From: Agrocybe praecox
Taxonomy: Eukaryota > Basidiomycota > Agaricomycetes > Agaricales > Agrocybaceae
Direction: 5' to 3'
DNA length: 64,000 nucleotides
Assembly: GCA_964017145.1 (NCBI GenBank)
Contig: OZ024845.1
Coordinates: 1,736,001 to 1,800,000, forward strand
Shown: positions 46,286-57,800 of the stretch, in pieces
Position numbering within the stretch: the stretch's first letter is position 1
Layout of the letters: every line of letters begins with the position of its first letter
Notes under the pieces: model-generated
What the model was told of the DNA's origin: nothing
The model's input: only the letters and a program-made list of their open reading frames with translations
Databases searched by the model: none
Program-made: the position numbers and the translations under genes

Positions 46286-47807
46286 ATGTCCCAAAACCCC
46301 ATACTTTTGATAGATGATACCGACCCAAGTGTGCAATATAGCGGGAAATGGTTCACGAGAGCAGGCGTCGCTACCAGCTCCACAGGCGATGGACCCGCAT
46401 ACCTGGACAGCCAGCACGGCACATATAGTGATGCCAGTATGTCATATACATTCAACGGTCAGTCTAATTGCTTCGAAATCTACCGACTTCTACTTACGTT
46501 TTCGTCTGAAGGCACGCAAATTGCTGTCATCGGGGCCGCGTACAATCTGTCAGAGCCCACCGTGTTTCCAAGTTGGGTTTGCTTTGTCGATGGTGTAGGT
46601 ATTGGGGAAGGGTCTTCATTTGACACAATGCAAGCTCGACAGCAACTCTGCTACAGCCCATCATTAGATCCTGATATTCCTCACACAATAAATGTGACCG
46701 TCAAAGGAACCGCGAATCAGGCCTTTCTTTTCGACTACTTCCAATATACCCCATCGCCGAAAGTTCCTTTGGATGACGTAGTCATTCAGGTGTTCAGCAA
46801 TGATTCCTCTCTGACCTATGGCAAGGAGTGGCAGCCCGTACTACAGAATTCTACGTTCGATAGTAGTGGGATGTTTACAAGCGATACCAACGCCTCTGTA
46901 TTTATTCCTTTCACAGGTGAGTATTCGCCCCTTCTCATTATATGGTGTCATTTACCTCTCTTCAGGAACTTCTTTGTCTTGGTGGGGCTCTACAGTGAAC
47001 AACTCTTCTTTCGGGTCGTTCCCCGCTACGGGAACATATTCCCTAGATGGATTACAACCCATCACCTTCGAAATTCCCAGTCTACCCTCCATATCGTCTC
47101 CTTCCCAAAGGAATGAGAAATATTTCGACACTGGTCCATTAAACTATGCTAGTCACGACCTCGTCGTCACCTACCAAGGGGATGATCAAACCCTTCCCAT
47201 CTTCTTGAACTATCTCCTAATTCGTACTGGAAGCATCTCGCTTACCGGTCAACCATCGCTGGATTCAGGCTTAAACCAAACTTTGCCTCCACCAAAAAAT
47301 ATGACAGGTTATATTGTGGGTGGTGTTCTGGGCGGGTTGGGGTTCATCGCGCTCCTCGTTATCGCCATTGTTATTTACTTCAAACGACGTCGAATGACAA
47401 AACAAAGAGAAGCAGCAAGAAAATCTTACGGTTTTCAGCAACCTAGTATATCCACTCAATCTAGCATGACCACTCTGTCCATTTCTCCCCGGTCATGGGC
47501 GACATTGACATTGACCGATGTTATCACGGAAGGGGCACCAAGCACAAACCGTAGTTATTCAACGAGGCTAAGCACGAACCGAAGTTATTCAACGAGGCTA
47601 AGCACGAACCGAAGTTATTCAACGAGGCCAAGCACGAACCGAAGTTATTCAACGAGACCGGGCACAAATCGCAGTCATTCGACGAGACGGACGGCAACAG
47701 ACTCCACGAAATCGGCGTCACAAGCGACGATGCCGACAACGATGTACACTGCGGGTCGATCAATCGCAGCATCTGAAGATGGGACCAAGAGTGGTGGGGT
47801 TCGCTGA
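46286..47807 (+). CDS. Single-pass membrane protein, Gal-binding-like, with 10-residue tail repeats
   Basis: Three exons (46286-46457, 46512-46916, 46966-47807) encode 472 residues. The layout is that of the gene at 28534: ILLIDDTDPSVQYSGKWFTR opens ectodomain 1, VIQVFSNDSSLTYGKEWQPV opens ectodomain 2, then a short stalk, a TM helix (about 308-331, YIVGGVLGGLGFIALLVIAI) and FKRRR as stop-transfer. The cytosolic tail carries five tandem copies of a 10-residue unit, STNRSYSTR plus L or P. N-glycosylation sequons lie only on the ectodomain side. Function is unknown. The Ser/Thr/Arg repeats could be phosphorylation sites (inference). The first two intron phases match those of the paralogue. Confidence 0.82.
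47541..47690 (+). repeat. Coding minisatellite, 5 x 30 bp
   Basis: There are five direct head-to-tail units of 30 bp starting AGCACAAACCGTAGTTATTC. Units 2-4 are almost identical and the last is most diverged. The period is a multiple of three, so copy-number change would keep the frame of the surrounding gene. Confidence 0.9.
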
Positions 47808-49245
47808 TGAAGATAAATTATGGAACTCCTGCCCAATTCATAACCGTATATGTACGTATTTATGCATAATAATCATGCGCAGTAATAGGGATCGTCCCCA
47901 AGGACGTTTTTAATATGATATATTCATGAATCCCCCAATATACCAATAAATTGTGCCTCCTCTTTGCGTGTAAGCTTCAAAAGTCCGCCATACTACAAGA
48001 ACAAAATTCTCATCCTGACTACAGGATTACACGTGAGTACGAGGGTATCGTGTACGAGATCCGCAAGCTTTATTGAAAACTTTTTTGATTTTTGATTTAT
48101 CATTTTGATTTGATACGCGGCATTCCTTAGCCGATTATTGGTAAGCTGACCGTCGTACCTTCGTATTTCTGACTCCTGAGCGTATATGTACTATATACGC
48201 TCAATTAGGTACCAAATTTATTTGATGTGCATGTACAAGGCTTTTATTTACTAGTTACGTACGAGTACAATAGGGGAGGTACTATATACGCGTCGGATCG
48301 CTTATTCCGCGTGCTGGTGAACCGTGGGAACAGCAAAGAACGGTTGAATGACTTTCCAGGTCTCAAGAGGACCTGGCGTCGGTTTTTCTTCCGGAATACC
48401 TTTATTTTATAATAATATACATTTATACGGAGTATCGAGTAATACTGGTTTATTGGGGAGGCGCTATGAGTAAATTTAGCAACGAGCGACTGATGCGCGC
48501 GTTGGGCGCATATCGCGTTCCCACGGTTCGCCAGCGCACGGAATAAGCGATCCTCGGATGCGCATTCAGTGTCTCCCATGTTGTACTGATATGTAAATAG
48601 TAGATATAAGCCTTGTACGTTCACATAAAATTCATTCAGTACATAATTGAGGGTATATACTACATACACGCTCAGAAATACGAAGGTACAATGGTCGGCT
48701 TGCCAATAATCGGCAAAGAAATGCCGCGTATCAAATCAAAAATCAAAAAAAGTTTTCAATAGAGCTTGCGGATCTCGAACACCGTACGAGGGGTTTAAGT
48801 AGACATATCACAGATAAGCGCTGGCAGTCGTGGCCATGGGATGATTCTCCCGGCAAGGCTTCCAGACTGGGCTACGCGCATCTGCTTTTTTCCTGGATGT
48901 TTTTTGTACGATTCCAATACCCAGGATCACGAAAACAAGCCCGAACATTCGGTGAGGGATGGGGTGACTAGTAGGGGCGAACGCCCGATCGAAATCCCTC
49001 AGATCTCAATCAAAACGCGTCTTGCCAGAGTTGAAGTATATGACAGGTAGTATGGTCAGCTGCGCTAGCTCTTCGCTTCCCCTAAAGTTCTAACGTACAG
49101 TTATCTTTATCATGAAGAGCTGCATGGACGCTAGAAATTCAACTATCCAACTTATTTAAAAATCTCCCGCAGCCCTCCTTCCCTTGCACTTCGCTATCGC
49201 ACGTATTGAATATTCGTTCCGCTGAGCTCTACTATTACTTACTCC
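47808..49245. other. Intergenic region holding a TIR/foldback element
   Basis: This is the 3' flank of the membrane-protein gene, the foldback element at 48046-48783, and the upstream region of the ICMT gene. A 69-codon frame near 48841 has no recognisable features. Confidence 0.55.
48046..48783. mobile_element. Foldback-like TIR transposon, arms about 280 bp
   Basis: The 738-bp element is flanked by GTACGAGGG on both sides (48037-48045 and 48784-48792), again 9 bp. The left arm (about 48049-48331) and right arm (about 48515-48783) are imperfect reverse complements. Shared stretches include CGAGATCCGCAAGCT, GATACGCGGCATT, GCCGATTATTGG, GGATCGCTTATTCCG and GAACCGTGGGAAC. The arms leave a spacer of only about 180 bp, with no transposase. 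Open frames within it come from the repeat itself. Confidence 0.8.
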
Positions 49246-50032
49246 ATGACCATAATCAAGATTCCCATTATCCTCATCTTTGTAAAGGCTTTCAAAAGCT
49301 CTATGACTCCGCCTCAGCCTCGAGCGGCAGAAGATGAGCTAGTACGCTCGACTAAATTGGAGGGCAATACCTTTGCAGATATCATACCATTTTTACCTGT
49401 AAGTGTAACTTGTTCACCGTCATATCGGCCAATGCGACGCTCGTCGTGAATCTCACGTCAAATTCGGCCCTCAGATTTTCCCCCAAATCGTTGGTTATGT
49501 CGAAATTATCACCATACTCGCAGCCTCAGCACCGTCATACGCAATTTCGCAAATGGTTCTGTCCCTCACTGTGTTCAAGGGTAGCGCCGAGCCCCTCCAT
49601 CTTATTTTGAACGGTCCAAGCATTGCAGCTGCGCTAATGGTGCTGATTGGGGCTGCTGTGAGGTCGCGAGCCTATCATGATTTAGGAAATTTCTTTAGAT
49701 TCAACGTCAGCATTCAAAAAGGCCACCAGTTAATAAAAACCGGCGTTTATTCATACGTCCGTCACCCTGCATACACCGGTGGAATGATGGTTATTGTCGG
49801 ATGGTTCCTCTGGAACGGGGCGCAAGGTTCATGGGTTCGAGAGTCTGGTTTCTTCCAGACGTTAATTGGGAGAATCATTACTCTTGGAGAAGGATTTCTA
49901 CTACTTCTTTTATTTCTCATTTCAATCAGGCGTGTATCGAAGGAAGATGAAATTTTGAGGCAGAAATTCGGAGAGGAGTGGGAAGAATGGGCCAAGGAAG
50001 TGCCAAATAAACTAGTTCCTTGGGTATATTAG
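49246..50032 (+). CDS. STE14: Isoprenylcysteine carboxyl methyltransferase (Ste14-like)
   Basis: Two exons (49246-49398, 49475-50032) encode 236 residues. Several membrane segments (for example IIPFLPIFPQIVGYVEIITIL, and LLLLLFLISI late) surround the ICMT signature: TGVYSYVRHPAYTGG, with RHPAY at 147-151, and the C-terminal EDEILRQKFGEEWEEWAK block that binds S-adenosylmethionine. ICMT methylates the C-terminal farnesyl- or geranylgeranyl-cysteine of CAAX proteins such as Ras and a-type mating pheromones, in the ER membrane. The family is often multi-copy in mushrooms. The gene is intact and the start is the first ATG of the frame. Function is assigned by motif. Confidence 0.87.
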
Positions 50033-50443
50033 CCTAGTAGATATTTAGTTTTTTCAGGAAACCGCGAGTTTCCTTAACTTGAATTTTCTGTGTCCACTAA
50101 GTCGGCTTTACATTCTTCATTATTCAATCATTCATATCATGCTATTCCTGCGTAACTTGGCATCCTCTGAAGTCTCCACTTCCACTTCGAGAGAATATCT
50201 TTATTCTCAAGTCGTTTGACATTCAAGAAAAGATTGCATATCAATTGAACTTAATATAGGGTATTGGACAAGAAATATAGCGACATATGTTCACAAGCAC
50301 ATTGTTTGTTTTGAAGTACTAGTGGTTCAATTCGACGGAGTGAAAGCAGAAGAAATCTTCATCGCGAATGACCTCTACATGATGCCTTAAGGTAATTGTG
50401 CGAAAATGAGCATCGATAATCGTGCACGAATAAAACAGAAAGC
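50033..50443. other. Intergenic stretch between convergent genes
   Basis: These are the 3' flanks of the ICMT gene (plus) and the large F-box gene (minus). No gene is seen. Confidence 0.5.
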
Positions 50444-53400
50444 TTACTTCTCTTTCAAATGAGACCTCATCCCATTAAAGCTGAACAAACGAGGAGGCTT
50501 AGCGTATGGCCCTTCAACACCGACGTCGTGCATTCTGTGAACCACCGAGGAGAGCTCGATTCCAATCTTGGGAGTCGATGAAGTTGAATCGTTCGCGTCA
50601 ACAATGCCGCCGACTGGGGCGTTGCCACTTTCGCTCGAGTCTGCATCTGCCGACAAAGCAGCAGCAGCATCAGTGTCCTGCTGGACTCTTAGACAATGCC
50701 TACATCCAAAATTAATCCTGTTGATTTCTCTTTTCCCGGCGTTCGACAGAGCTTCATATCCCAGGAGACTGTTGGACAACCCATGTTCGTATGGGAAACC
50801 TCCAAGGTAAGAAACAACCGTTTCTAGAGGAGGGAAGGAAATCTCCATATTTTCGTGTCTATGACTATGACCGACCTAGAGTACCGAAAGATGAACGAGT
50901 GACCTATCAACAAAGGACGAGACAGAACTTACAATGCTCCGAGAGTCGAGTACCATTTCCTTGTCACACGATTTGCAGACGGCAGCGAGACCCACTTTAT
51001 GAATATAGTTTGCAACATTTCGGTCCTCGGGATATCCTAAAAGATCGATAGCTTTCTGTAGTACATTGGCCGCCTGAAAAATAACTACTTTAACATCAAT
51101 TCTGAGTACAAAAAAACAAGGAAACATACCTTTTCATCTCGAACAAAATTCTTAGCATTCCAAATAGCCTTTTTCCCTTTTTTCAGCCTGCCCTTTTGTT
51201 CATTGCCAACTCCACACTCGTGGAGACAAGCCCCAACAAAATCTAAACACCCGTCCGGTTTATGTTTATTGTCCATCCGGTTGCATGCGTTGCATATAAA
51301 ACGCGCAGTCACTCTTTCGACAGGGTGTAGAACGTTCTTACTCGCATCTCTCCAATTCTTTGGAAATCCGAGGGTAACTGCGAGCTCCGCCTTGGCCTGG
51401 TTTGACCAATTTTCCACCTGGCTTTTGAGAAGGTCTTGAATCACTCTGTCCTTGTGAAGAGAATCGGCGACGTTTACTGAGAACGAGGCTTGCAACATTT
51501 CAATCACGGGTAATTGGCGGAATGTCGAGAGTGATGGGAGGTAGGGGTACTTCTTAGCCGAGCGAAGGTTGTGATAATACTTTTCGACATCTTTCCTATT
51601 TTGCATCAGTGTGATTTCCGCTTGACGTCTTCCTGATTTATCTCGTCCAGCAAGAATGCCTTCTACTATCTGATCCTTAATTATGCAAACATCTAAAAGC
51701 ACAAAGGTTACAACGTTCTCCGAATGTTATTTATAAGAAAATCGAGCTTACCAATTTCTGTTATTTCTTCGAGTATATCATTTTTATGTTGCTTGAATTG
51801 TTTAAAAACAGTCGCTTGAAGCTCATTGAGACTCCAGCCATGCTTTGATGCAATTTTTTTGGTCCTAACGACGCATAAAGTCAAAATGTAGGTTTTAAAT
51901 AAACTGGACACATACATTGCGTCATTCTTATTCCTATTAAGACGGAATTCATCTTGCGCGACGGTTTGCCACTTGTGCAGTTGCACACAGAACTAAAATA
52001 AAAATAAAAATAAAAATAGGACAGTCGGTTATAGACACAAATTACCTCCATCCAGACGTTTTTCCGTGCTACGAGATCTTTGAATTCCTTCCAAGTCACA
52101 TTTCAGAGACAGGCGAAGAATATCGAACGTCGGATAGGCACATACCTTGTCTAATTCAGCCGTCATATTATCCAAGTCCGGAAACTTGTCCAATATTGCT
52201 TGCATTTCGTCACGACGCGCATAGAACACATGTGTATGAGGCCCTGCATACGACGAATACATTAGAACTTGCGTCTCTCGTGAGATATAAATACCCCTTA
52301 CAGTATTCATTGACCTCGTAATCTAAGAGTCATACAAAGACGTGAATAGTTTTATTAAACTCGGAAGCCATTAAAACACGAACGATATCTCGGGAAATCT
52401 TTGGATGATTCGTTCGTCGTGATAGCTGCTATCTTCCTGGCACGTTGGAAGACGTCCCTTGGGATCTCACAAATATCCCTGTATGAACATAAGAACGTGA
52501 AAAAAATTCAATATAGAAACACGCACGAGCCAGGCATGGAGCAGGAAGCCTAGTAGCACAGATATGATCAGCTAACTGATTAAAGATGAAAGATAGCAAA
52601 GAAAGATACACTTACATCCTTGCATAAACGAGCACGCAACGCAAAAGAGGGAAATAACCAACCGTTACGCTGACGGCACACCTATGATACCCAAATGGAT
52701 CAAAATGGGGTACGGAATCTAGAAATAGAGTAGTTACAAACCTCACATTTAGCAGAATCGAACACAAAGGCCGCATATTGGACCTCAGTCATTCCTACCA
52801 TTGGTTCAGGAAGTTTCACCACCCTGGTCGAAGTTGGCGTTGACAATACATAAGTGCAGGCCTTCCTCATATTGCGCCAGATAGTCTGCTGACTCTCGTC
52901 GAGAAGTAGAGCACGAAAACGTTTACAGGTCCTGGAAAAAGCGAGGAGGTACTTGGGGGAACCAGTCAAAACGAGAATCGCGAGTATAAGCTCGGTGGGA
53001 AGGGTAAAAAAGTAGCAGGAGAGTAAAGGGGCAGCAGTAACAGTGACATCCATTTGGATTTCAGGAACCGTTGGAATTTCTGCCTGCGGTGTTGCAGTCC
53101 TTTCTTCTGCGCGTCGTCTTTTATATCTGGACCCTTCTTCCTCTGCGTGTTGATCCTTGCAATCGATCGTAGTTTGATCGTCCTCTCTCTCTTTTCTTTT
53201 CCCGGTATGCGTTCGACTTTCAACTAACGAAGCTACCGCTGAGAGAGAGATCTCCTCAGCTTCAGTCACAATTTTTGGCTTCTTCGACAACGGTTCTTCA
53301 GTAGGACTTGAGGACCCTGGTTCGCTCGTCACTTCTCCGGTGTCCTCTTCGTCTCGTTCCTTTCTCTTTCCGTTCGAGGTTGACGATCGGCTATCTCTTT

Positions 53401-53536
53401 CTGCTATTTCTGTCGTACTCGAGTCCTCAGCTAGTAGTTCCGCTTCGGCCCCATTCTCCGAGCCTGTGGGTACAGTGCCATGATTAGATAGCAACAAGTC
53501 CTCACCAGGTATGGGACTTGTTGTTTCTGACGACAT
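50444..53536 (-). CDS. Multi-exon F-box protein with cysteine motifs
   Basis: There are twelve minus-strand exons: 53536-52742, 52681-52616, exon 3, 52478-52384, 52322-52302, 52243-52146, 52087-52046, 51992-51916, 51864-51752, 51692-51130, 51073-50933, 50875-50444. Exon 3 is ambiguous: 52575-52523 gives 831 residues, and 52549-52527, with better donor gtgcgt, gives 821. The first 170 residues are acidic and low-complexity with KRKER-type basic clusters. The F-box (about 176-220) contains FFTLPTELILAILVLTG and FSRTCKRFRALL. CEVC follows shortly after, and later pairs are CNAC, CKSC and CRHC, possible zinc ligands. It is likely an SCF substrate receptor and is unrelated in sequence and exon structure to the tandem F-box array. 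The first ATG of the frame (53608) is an alternative start. Confidence 0.75.
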
Positions 53537-54866
53537 GACGTCCTTCCGAGCCTGCGAGAAGTAGTATATGTCAAGGGTTGGTGGAGAGTTAAGATATATG
53601 CCACACACCTGTACCTCGACAAGAAATCAAGTTTTTTAATGTAATGACAGACTCGCTCTTTCAAGCTTCACGAATTAAAATGAGTCTCGAAGTTAGGTTG
53701 AGTGGTGCCCTTTCTTTTGAATGATAGATGTGGTTCGAGGACAAAAGTGTTTCGTGTTACTTCCTTATCTATTTATTGAGGACGGTGGCCTGACTGTGAC
53801 CATGTGAGATTAGTGCAAGCCTGCCGAAAGCCGACGATTGACCACCTGGTTACATACAATCTGGCAAGCAGTGACCACTGACGCTGCTGGCCTTACAAGC
53901 TTTGAGCGTGCAGAAGAGTGAAAATCAGCCACTCTTGTATTTGTTTACTCAGAAAGAAATATGTCTGTGTAGCATTATCATCTTATTCGCAGTGTTTCGC
54001 ACGGGCATGGCCCAATGCCTATCACCGAATTCCCAAAAGCGGAATTTGAAATGATATGCTGGTCTCACGCTGTCTGGACGTTGGCCCAGGACACAGCGAA
54101 TCGCGATCAAAAATGAGTCAAAGCGACCCTCAATCCCACGCTCTCATCGACTTGCCAATACTCCAGTATACATTCAACAGTTAAGAGAGGTGAATATAAC
54201 ACATCTTTGCTTCTACGACGAGAGTACAGAACATTCGAAACTCTTTTAAAATTTACAGCGGACCACGTTCTTTCAATTTTCACTCTCTCGTCACCATTTT
54301 CAGCCAACATGAGATAGACATTCCCTCTACTGTCCACAGTGTATATAGAGGCGGTTATCTGTCCTGTATACTTCAGTTCTCTCTAGAGGACTACACTGTT
54401 ATCATGCTTCTAAATCAAATAAATGTACGTTTTGTTCGGTCTTTCTCATCTTATCTATGGATATTGATTGTTCTACAACAATTAGATGGGCCAAATAATT
54501 CTTATGCAAATTGCGAGCAAACTGACTTCGATCGCTCTTGAAAAATCCAGTTGAAGCTTGAGTTTTGGCATTCGCAGCTCACATTCAGATCACTCTGTGT
54601 TGGGTGGCTGTCGGGCACGAAACAATGTTCCATGCGGTACGGCTGCATCTTTTAGAAGATCAAAAAAGAGTAACTAATACAAACCCCCAGACACAATAGT
54701 CTTTAGATGTGCGAATTTTAAAAAAGCAAACACAAAACGTCAGATAACAAGAAACGAAAGGAGAAAGTAAACAAAAGGAATCAAAATAAAGAACAAAAGA
54801 ACAAAAAGAAAAATCCGGGAGAACGAAGATCAGGTAGAGCGAAGATCAGGTAGGATGCCGATGTTG
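53537..54866. other. Intergenic region
   Basis: This is the upstream region of the F-box gene and 3' flank of the acidic-protein gene. A 76-codon minus-strand frame near 54107 has no support. The right end (about 54720-54850) is A-rich with a short direct repeat, GCGAAGATCAGGTAG after ACGAAGATCAGGTAG. Confidence 0.5.
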
Positions 54867-57800
54867 CTATGAATTGAACCAAGCTAACTTTTTCCATATA
54901 AACCCAGCGACCGACGAAAGCAGAGAACATTTTCTCTGAGCTTTCTTGGTTTTCTCCTTTCTGGTCTCCTTCCGAGCAGCAATTCGCTCTGTTTCTGCCC
55001 GGGATCGGCGACGTGGAACTGGAGATCCCTTGTCTGCTGGGTCAACGACATCCGGAATGGCCTGAATGTCTGGTGATGACCGAGACTCTGTAGCAGGGCA
55101 GTTTTTGCTTTCTGAAGGAGTCTCGGGGCCAGCTACATTCTGAAGATCCACCTCCGGCGTGAATCGTACTCGCTTTGCCTCCCTGTCACCCTCTTCGTCA
55201 TCGATGCCTCGCTTGAGCGAGTTTCGTGGTCCACCCTCCTCAACGATGACATTTGCACCAACGTCAAAGTTTGAACGACGCTCGTGCTCCCTGCATTGTT
55301 GTGGATCTGTCGACCTCTGTAACTGGTTAAGCTCCTGGTGCGCTGATGATAGATATCGGACACTTACCGAATTGTCTTTGACATCACTCCCTTTCGTGTA
55401 CACACGGCCTGCAGATGTTGCACGCCTGATCTTTTGCGGTCGCCGGGACTGTCGATCATCAGTCCCTCCCGACTTCTCCTCAACGCGACTATTAGCTTTC
55501 CGAGGAGATTCGGCCATCCGACGTCGCTTCGAGGGACGGTCGCAGAGAGATGTCGAAATATCGACGGGTGCTTGCATGGATGTAGCACTCGCCACGCACT
55601 CGTTGGTTTCCTCCTGGGCGAGAGGAAACTCTTCTCGATCATCGTGGCGTCGCTTAGTTGGCCTTGTCGAGTTTGATGCTTTATCCCCTTTCTCTTCGAC
55701 TTGCAGTGCTTCAGCGCCTGCTGCATCCTGGATTTCAGTCAACATCCAAATTGGAGTAATTTTCGAGAATATAGTGAAAAGTACTCACCAGCTCCACCAG
55801 ATCTGATGACACATTGCCGGGAAGATATCCTGAGCCATGCTGGTCGTCAACGTCGACCTCCGTAGATAACTCATCGGATTCCGTAGCCTCGATGTCAGAG
55901 CCAACGTCCGCTGCTTGATCGACGTCTGCCTCAGACTCTGCACGGTTGCTAACCTCGGTAGTGTCAGGTCCTGTTTCGTCGACGTCGGAGTCGACATGCG
56001 CTGCACGATCAATGTCCGGCTCGGACTCTGGATCGGCAACTCGCTCAGGGTCCGAACCAGTAGCTGCATCGATACCTGCTCCACGTTCCGCGCTGGTATT
56101 CGTTGTAGGTCCTGGAATGACTTCTGTGGCGAATGCTGCTTCCACATCCACCACAAACTTGGCGTTGTCATCCGTCGTAGGCTCTTCGTCGTATGCCTCG
56201 GATTCTGGATAGGTATCCTCTACAGGTTCTGTGTTGCCATCCATTGCTGGCGTTGCATCGAAATCCGTCCTGTGCTCTGCATCGGTAACAGTTGCAGGCC
56301 CTGCATCATTACCCACTGTACGCTCGTGGCCTGCATCCTTGGCATCCGCGAGCTTGTCATCGATATTGATTGCAGGACCTGCATGGTCCACTGCAAGCAA
56401 CTCGTCGACATCCCCCGCATTCGAAAGTTTATCGTCGTCGGTGTTAGTCGCAGACCCTGCATCATTGTCTGCCGTAAGCTCTCCGTCAATGGTATTCTGA
56501 GTCGCACTCGCAAGCTTTCCATCGACGTTTAATGTGATTGACGCGCCAACATCTACCGTAGCCTCTTCATCAGCACATGTCGTGAGCTGTGCGTCATTCT
56601 CTGCCGTCACAGGTCCTTCGCCGTAAGCCTCGGTCTGAGCCTGAGGTTGGACGCTTAATCGACCGTCGGGTTCTTGGTGGTTGGCGCCTGGGTCTTCTAC
56701 GGGTGTCGGTTGCGACTCATTATTGACAATGTCGGGCGTCGAGCCCATTGTCATATCCTGTGCGATTGTTTCTTCTGGGATGGGCGGCTCGTTAACGGGC
56801 ATACCTGCCAATGGAATAGATTGTTGTTGAAGGGCGTTGATGTCCGCTAGGTACTGTAGTATGACAAATAAGTAAGTCAAATCGTCATACTATATTCATA
56901 AGATGTGCGCTTACGTGCATTCCGAAGGTTGGGAAAGACACCTCCTGAGTCTGACCAATGGTCAAATATTCAGGCTGTGCAACCGGCCCCATGTTATACA
57001 AAGGGTTCTCGTTCAGTCGAGCCAAAGCCTTTATTTGATCGGTCAACGTTAATTATACGATGAGAAGGCAGTAGCGGCTCGACTTACGTTTAGTTCTTCC
57101 ATTATAGGTTGCCCCAATGGTTCCAGTTGTTGCTGAAGAGGATACCACTTCAAAGTTAAAGTCAGTCAACTTTAAGCAAAGGCGGTGCTGATGATACTTA
57201 CCGGGCACTCGACTTCATTCCGGGTACCCTCTGGGATGTACGAGAGCTGCTGGTGCTCATGGATATGAGACTTAAATTATTATCAGCAGGCGCCGAGGAA
57301 ACTCGATGCGGTTGATGACAATACTGACATGCGTTTGCTCCTGCACTTCCCCGGCATCCCTCATTTCGCAATCATGTTTCTCTTCTACCTCCATCGCCGA
57401 TTGGTCTGAGCCTTCGCACAATTCCATATCCGTGTTACGCTCGATTGTAAATTCCTGCTGATGTGCTGGCGTATAATATAGATGATACTCATCCTCAGGC
57501 TCCTGCATCAAATGCCTGAGCTGCTCTGACTGTATCCCAAGTGGGCGTGCTATCAGCCGACAAGAAAAGAGCAAGGAGCGGGGCTTTCACGTACCTGGCT
57601 GATCCAATCGGTCATTTCGAAGTCCTCGTCGGTCGCGTCACCCTCATCTAGGGATTGAATTTCCGCAGGCATGGTATCAGGTGCAATGTATGGTTGATGT
57701 TGGAGAGCCGTGGGCGCCACCAATGGAAGGGTGTCGTAACCTTCGTTTGGCGATCGAAATTCCGCGGCCAAGGCGTCGGACACAATGGTTGGTTGTTGTT

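Noticed and set aside
48227..48669. Open frames of 61 and 141 codons on opposite strands
   Set aside because: They lie in and between the arms of the foldback element and encode the same repeat read in opposite directions; no protein motif.
55159..56532. Plus-strand frames of 215 and 205 codons
   Set aside because: They are the antisense of the low-complexity exons of the large acidic-protein gene; Ser/Cys/Arg-rich sequence is what such exons give when read backwards.
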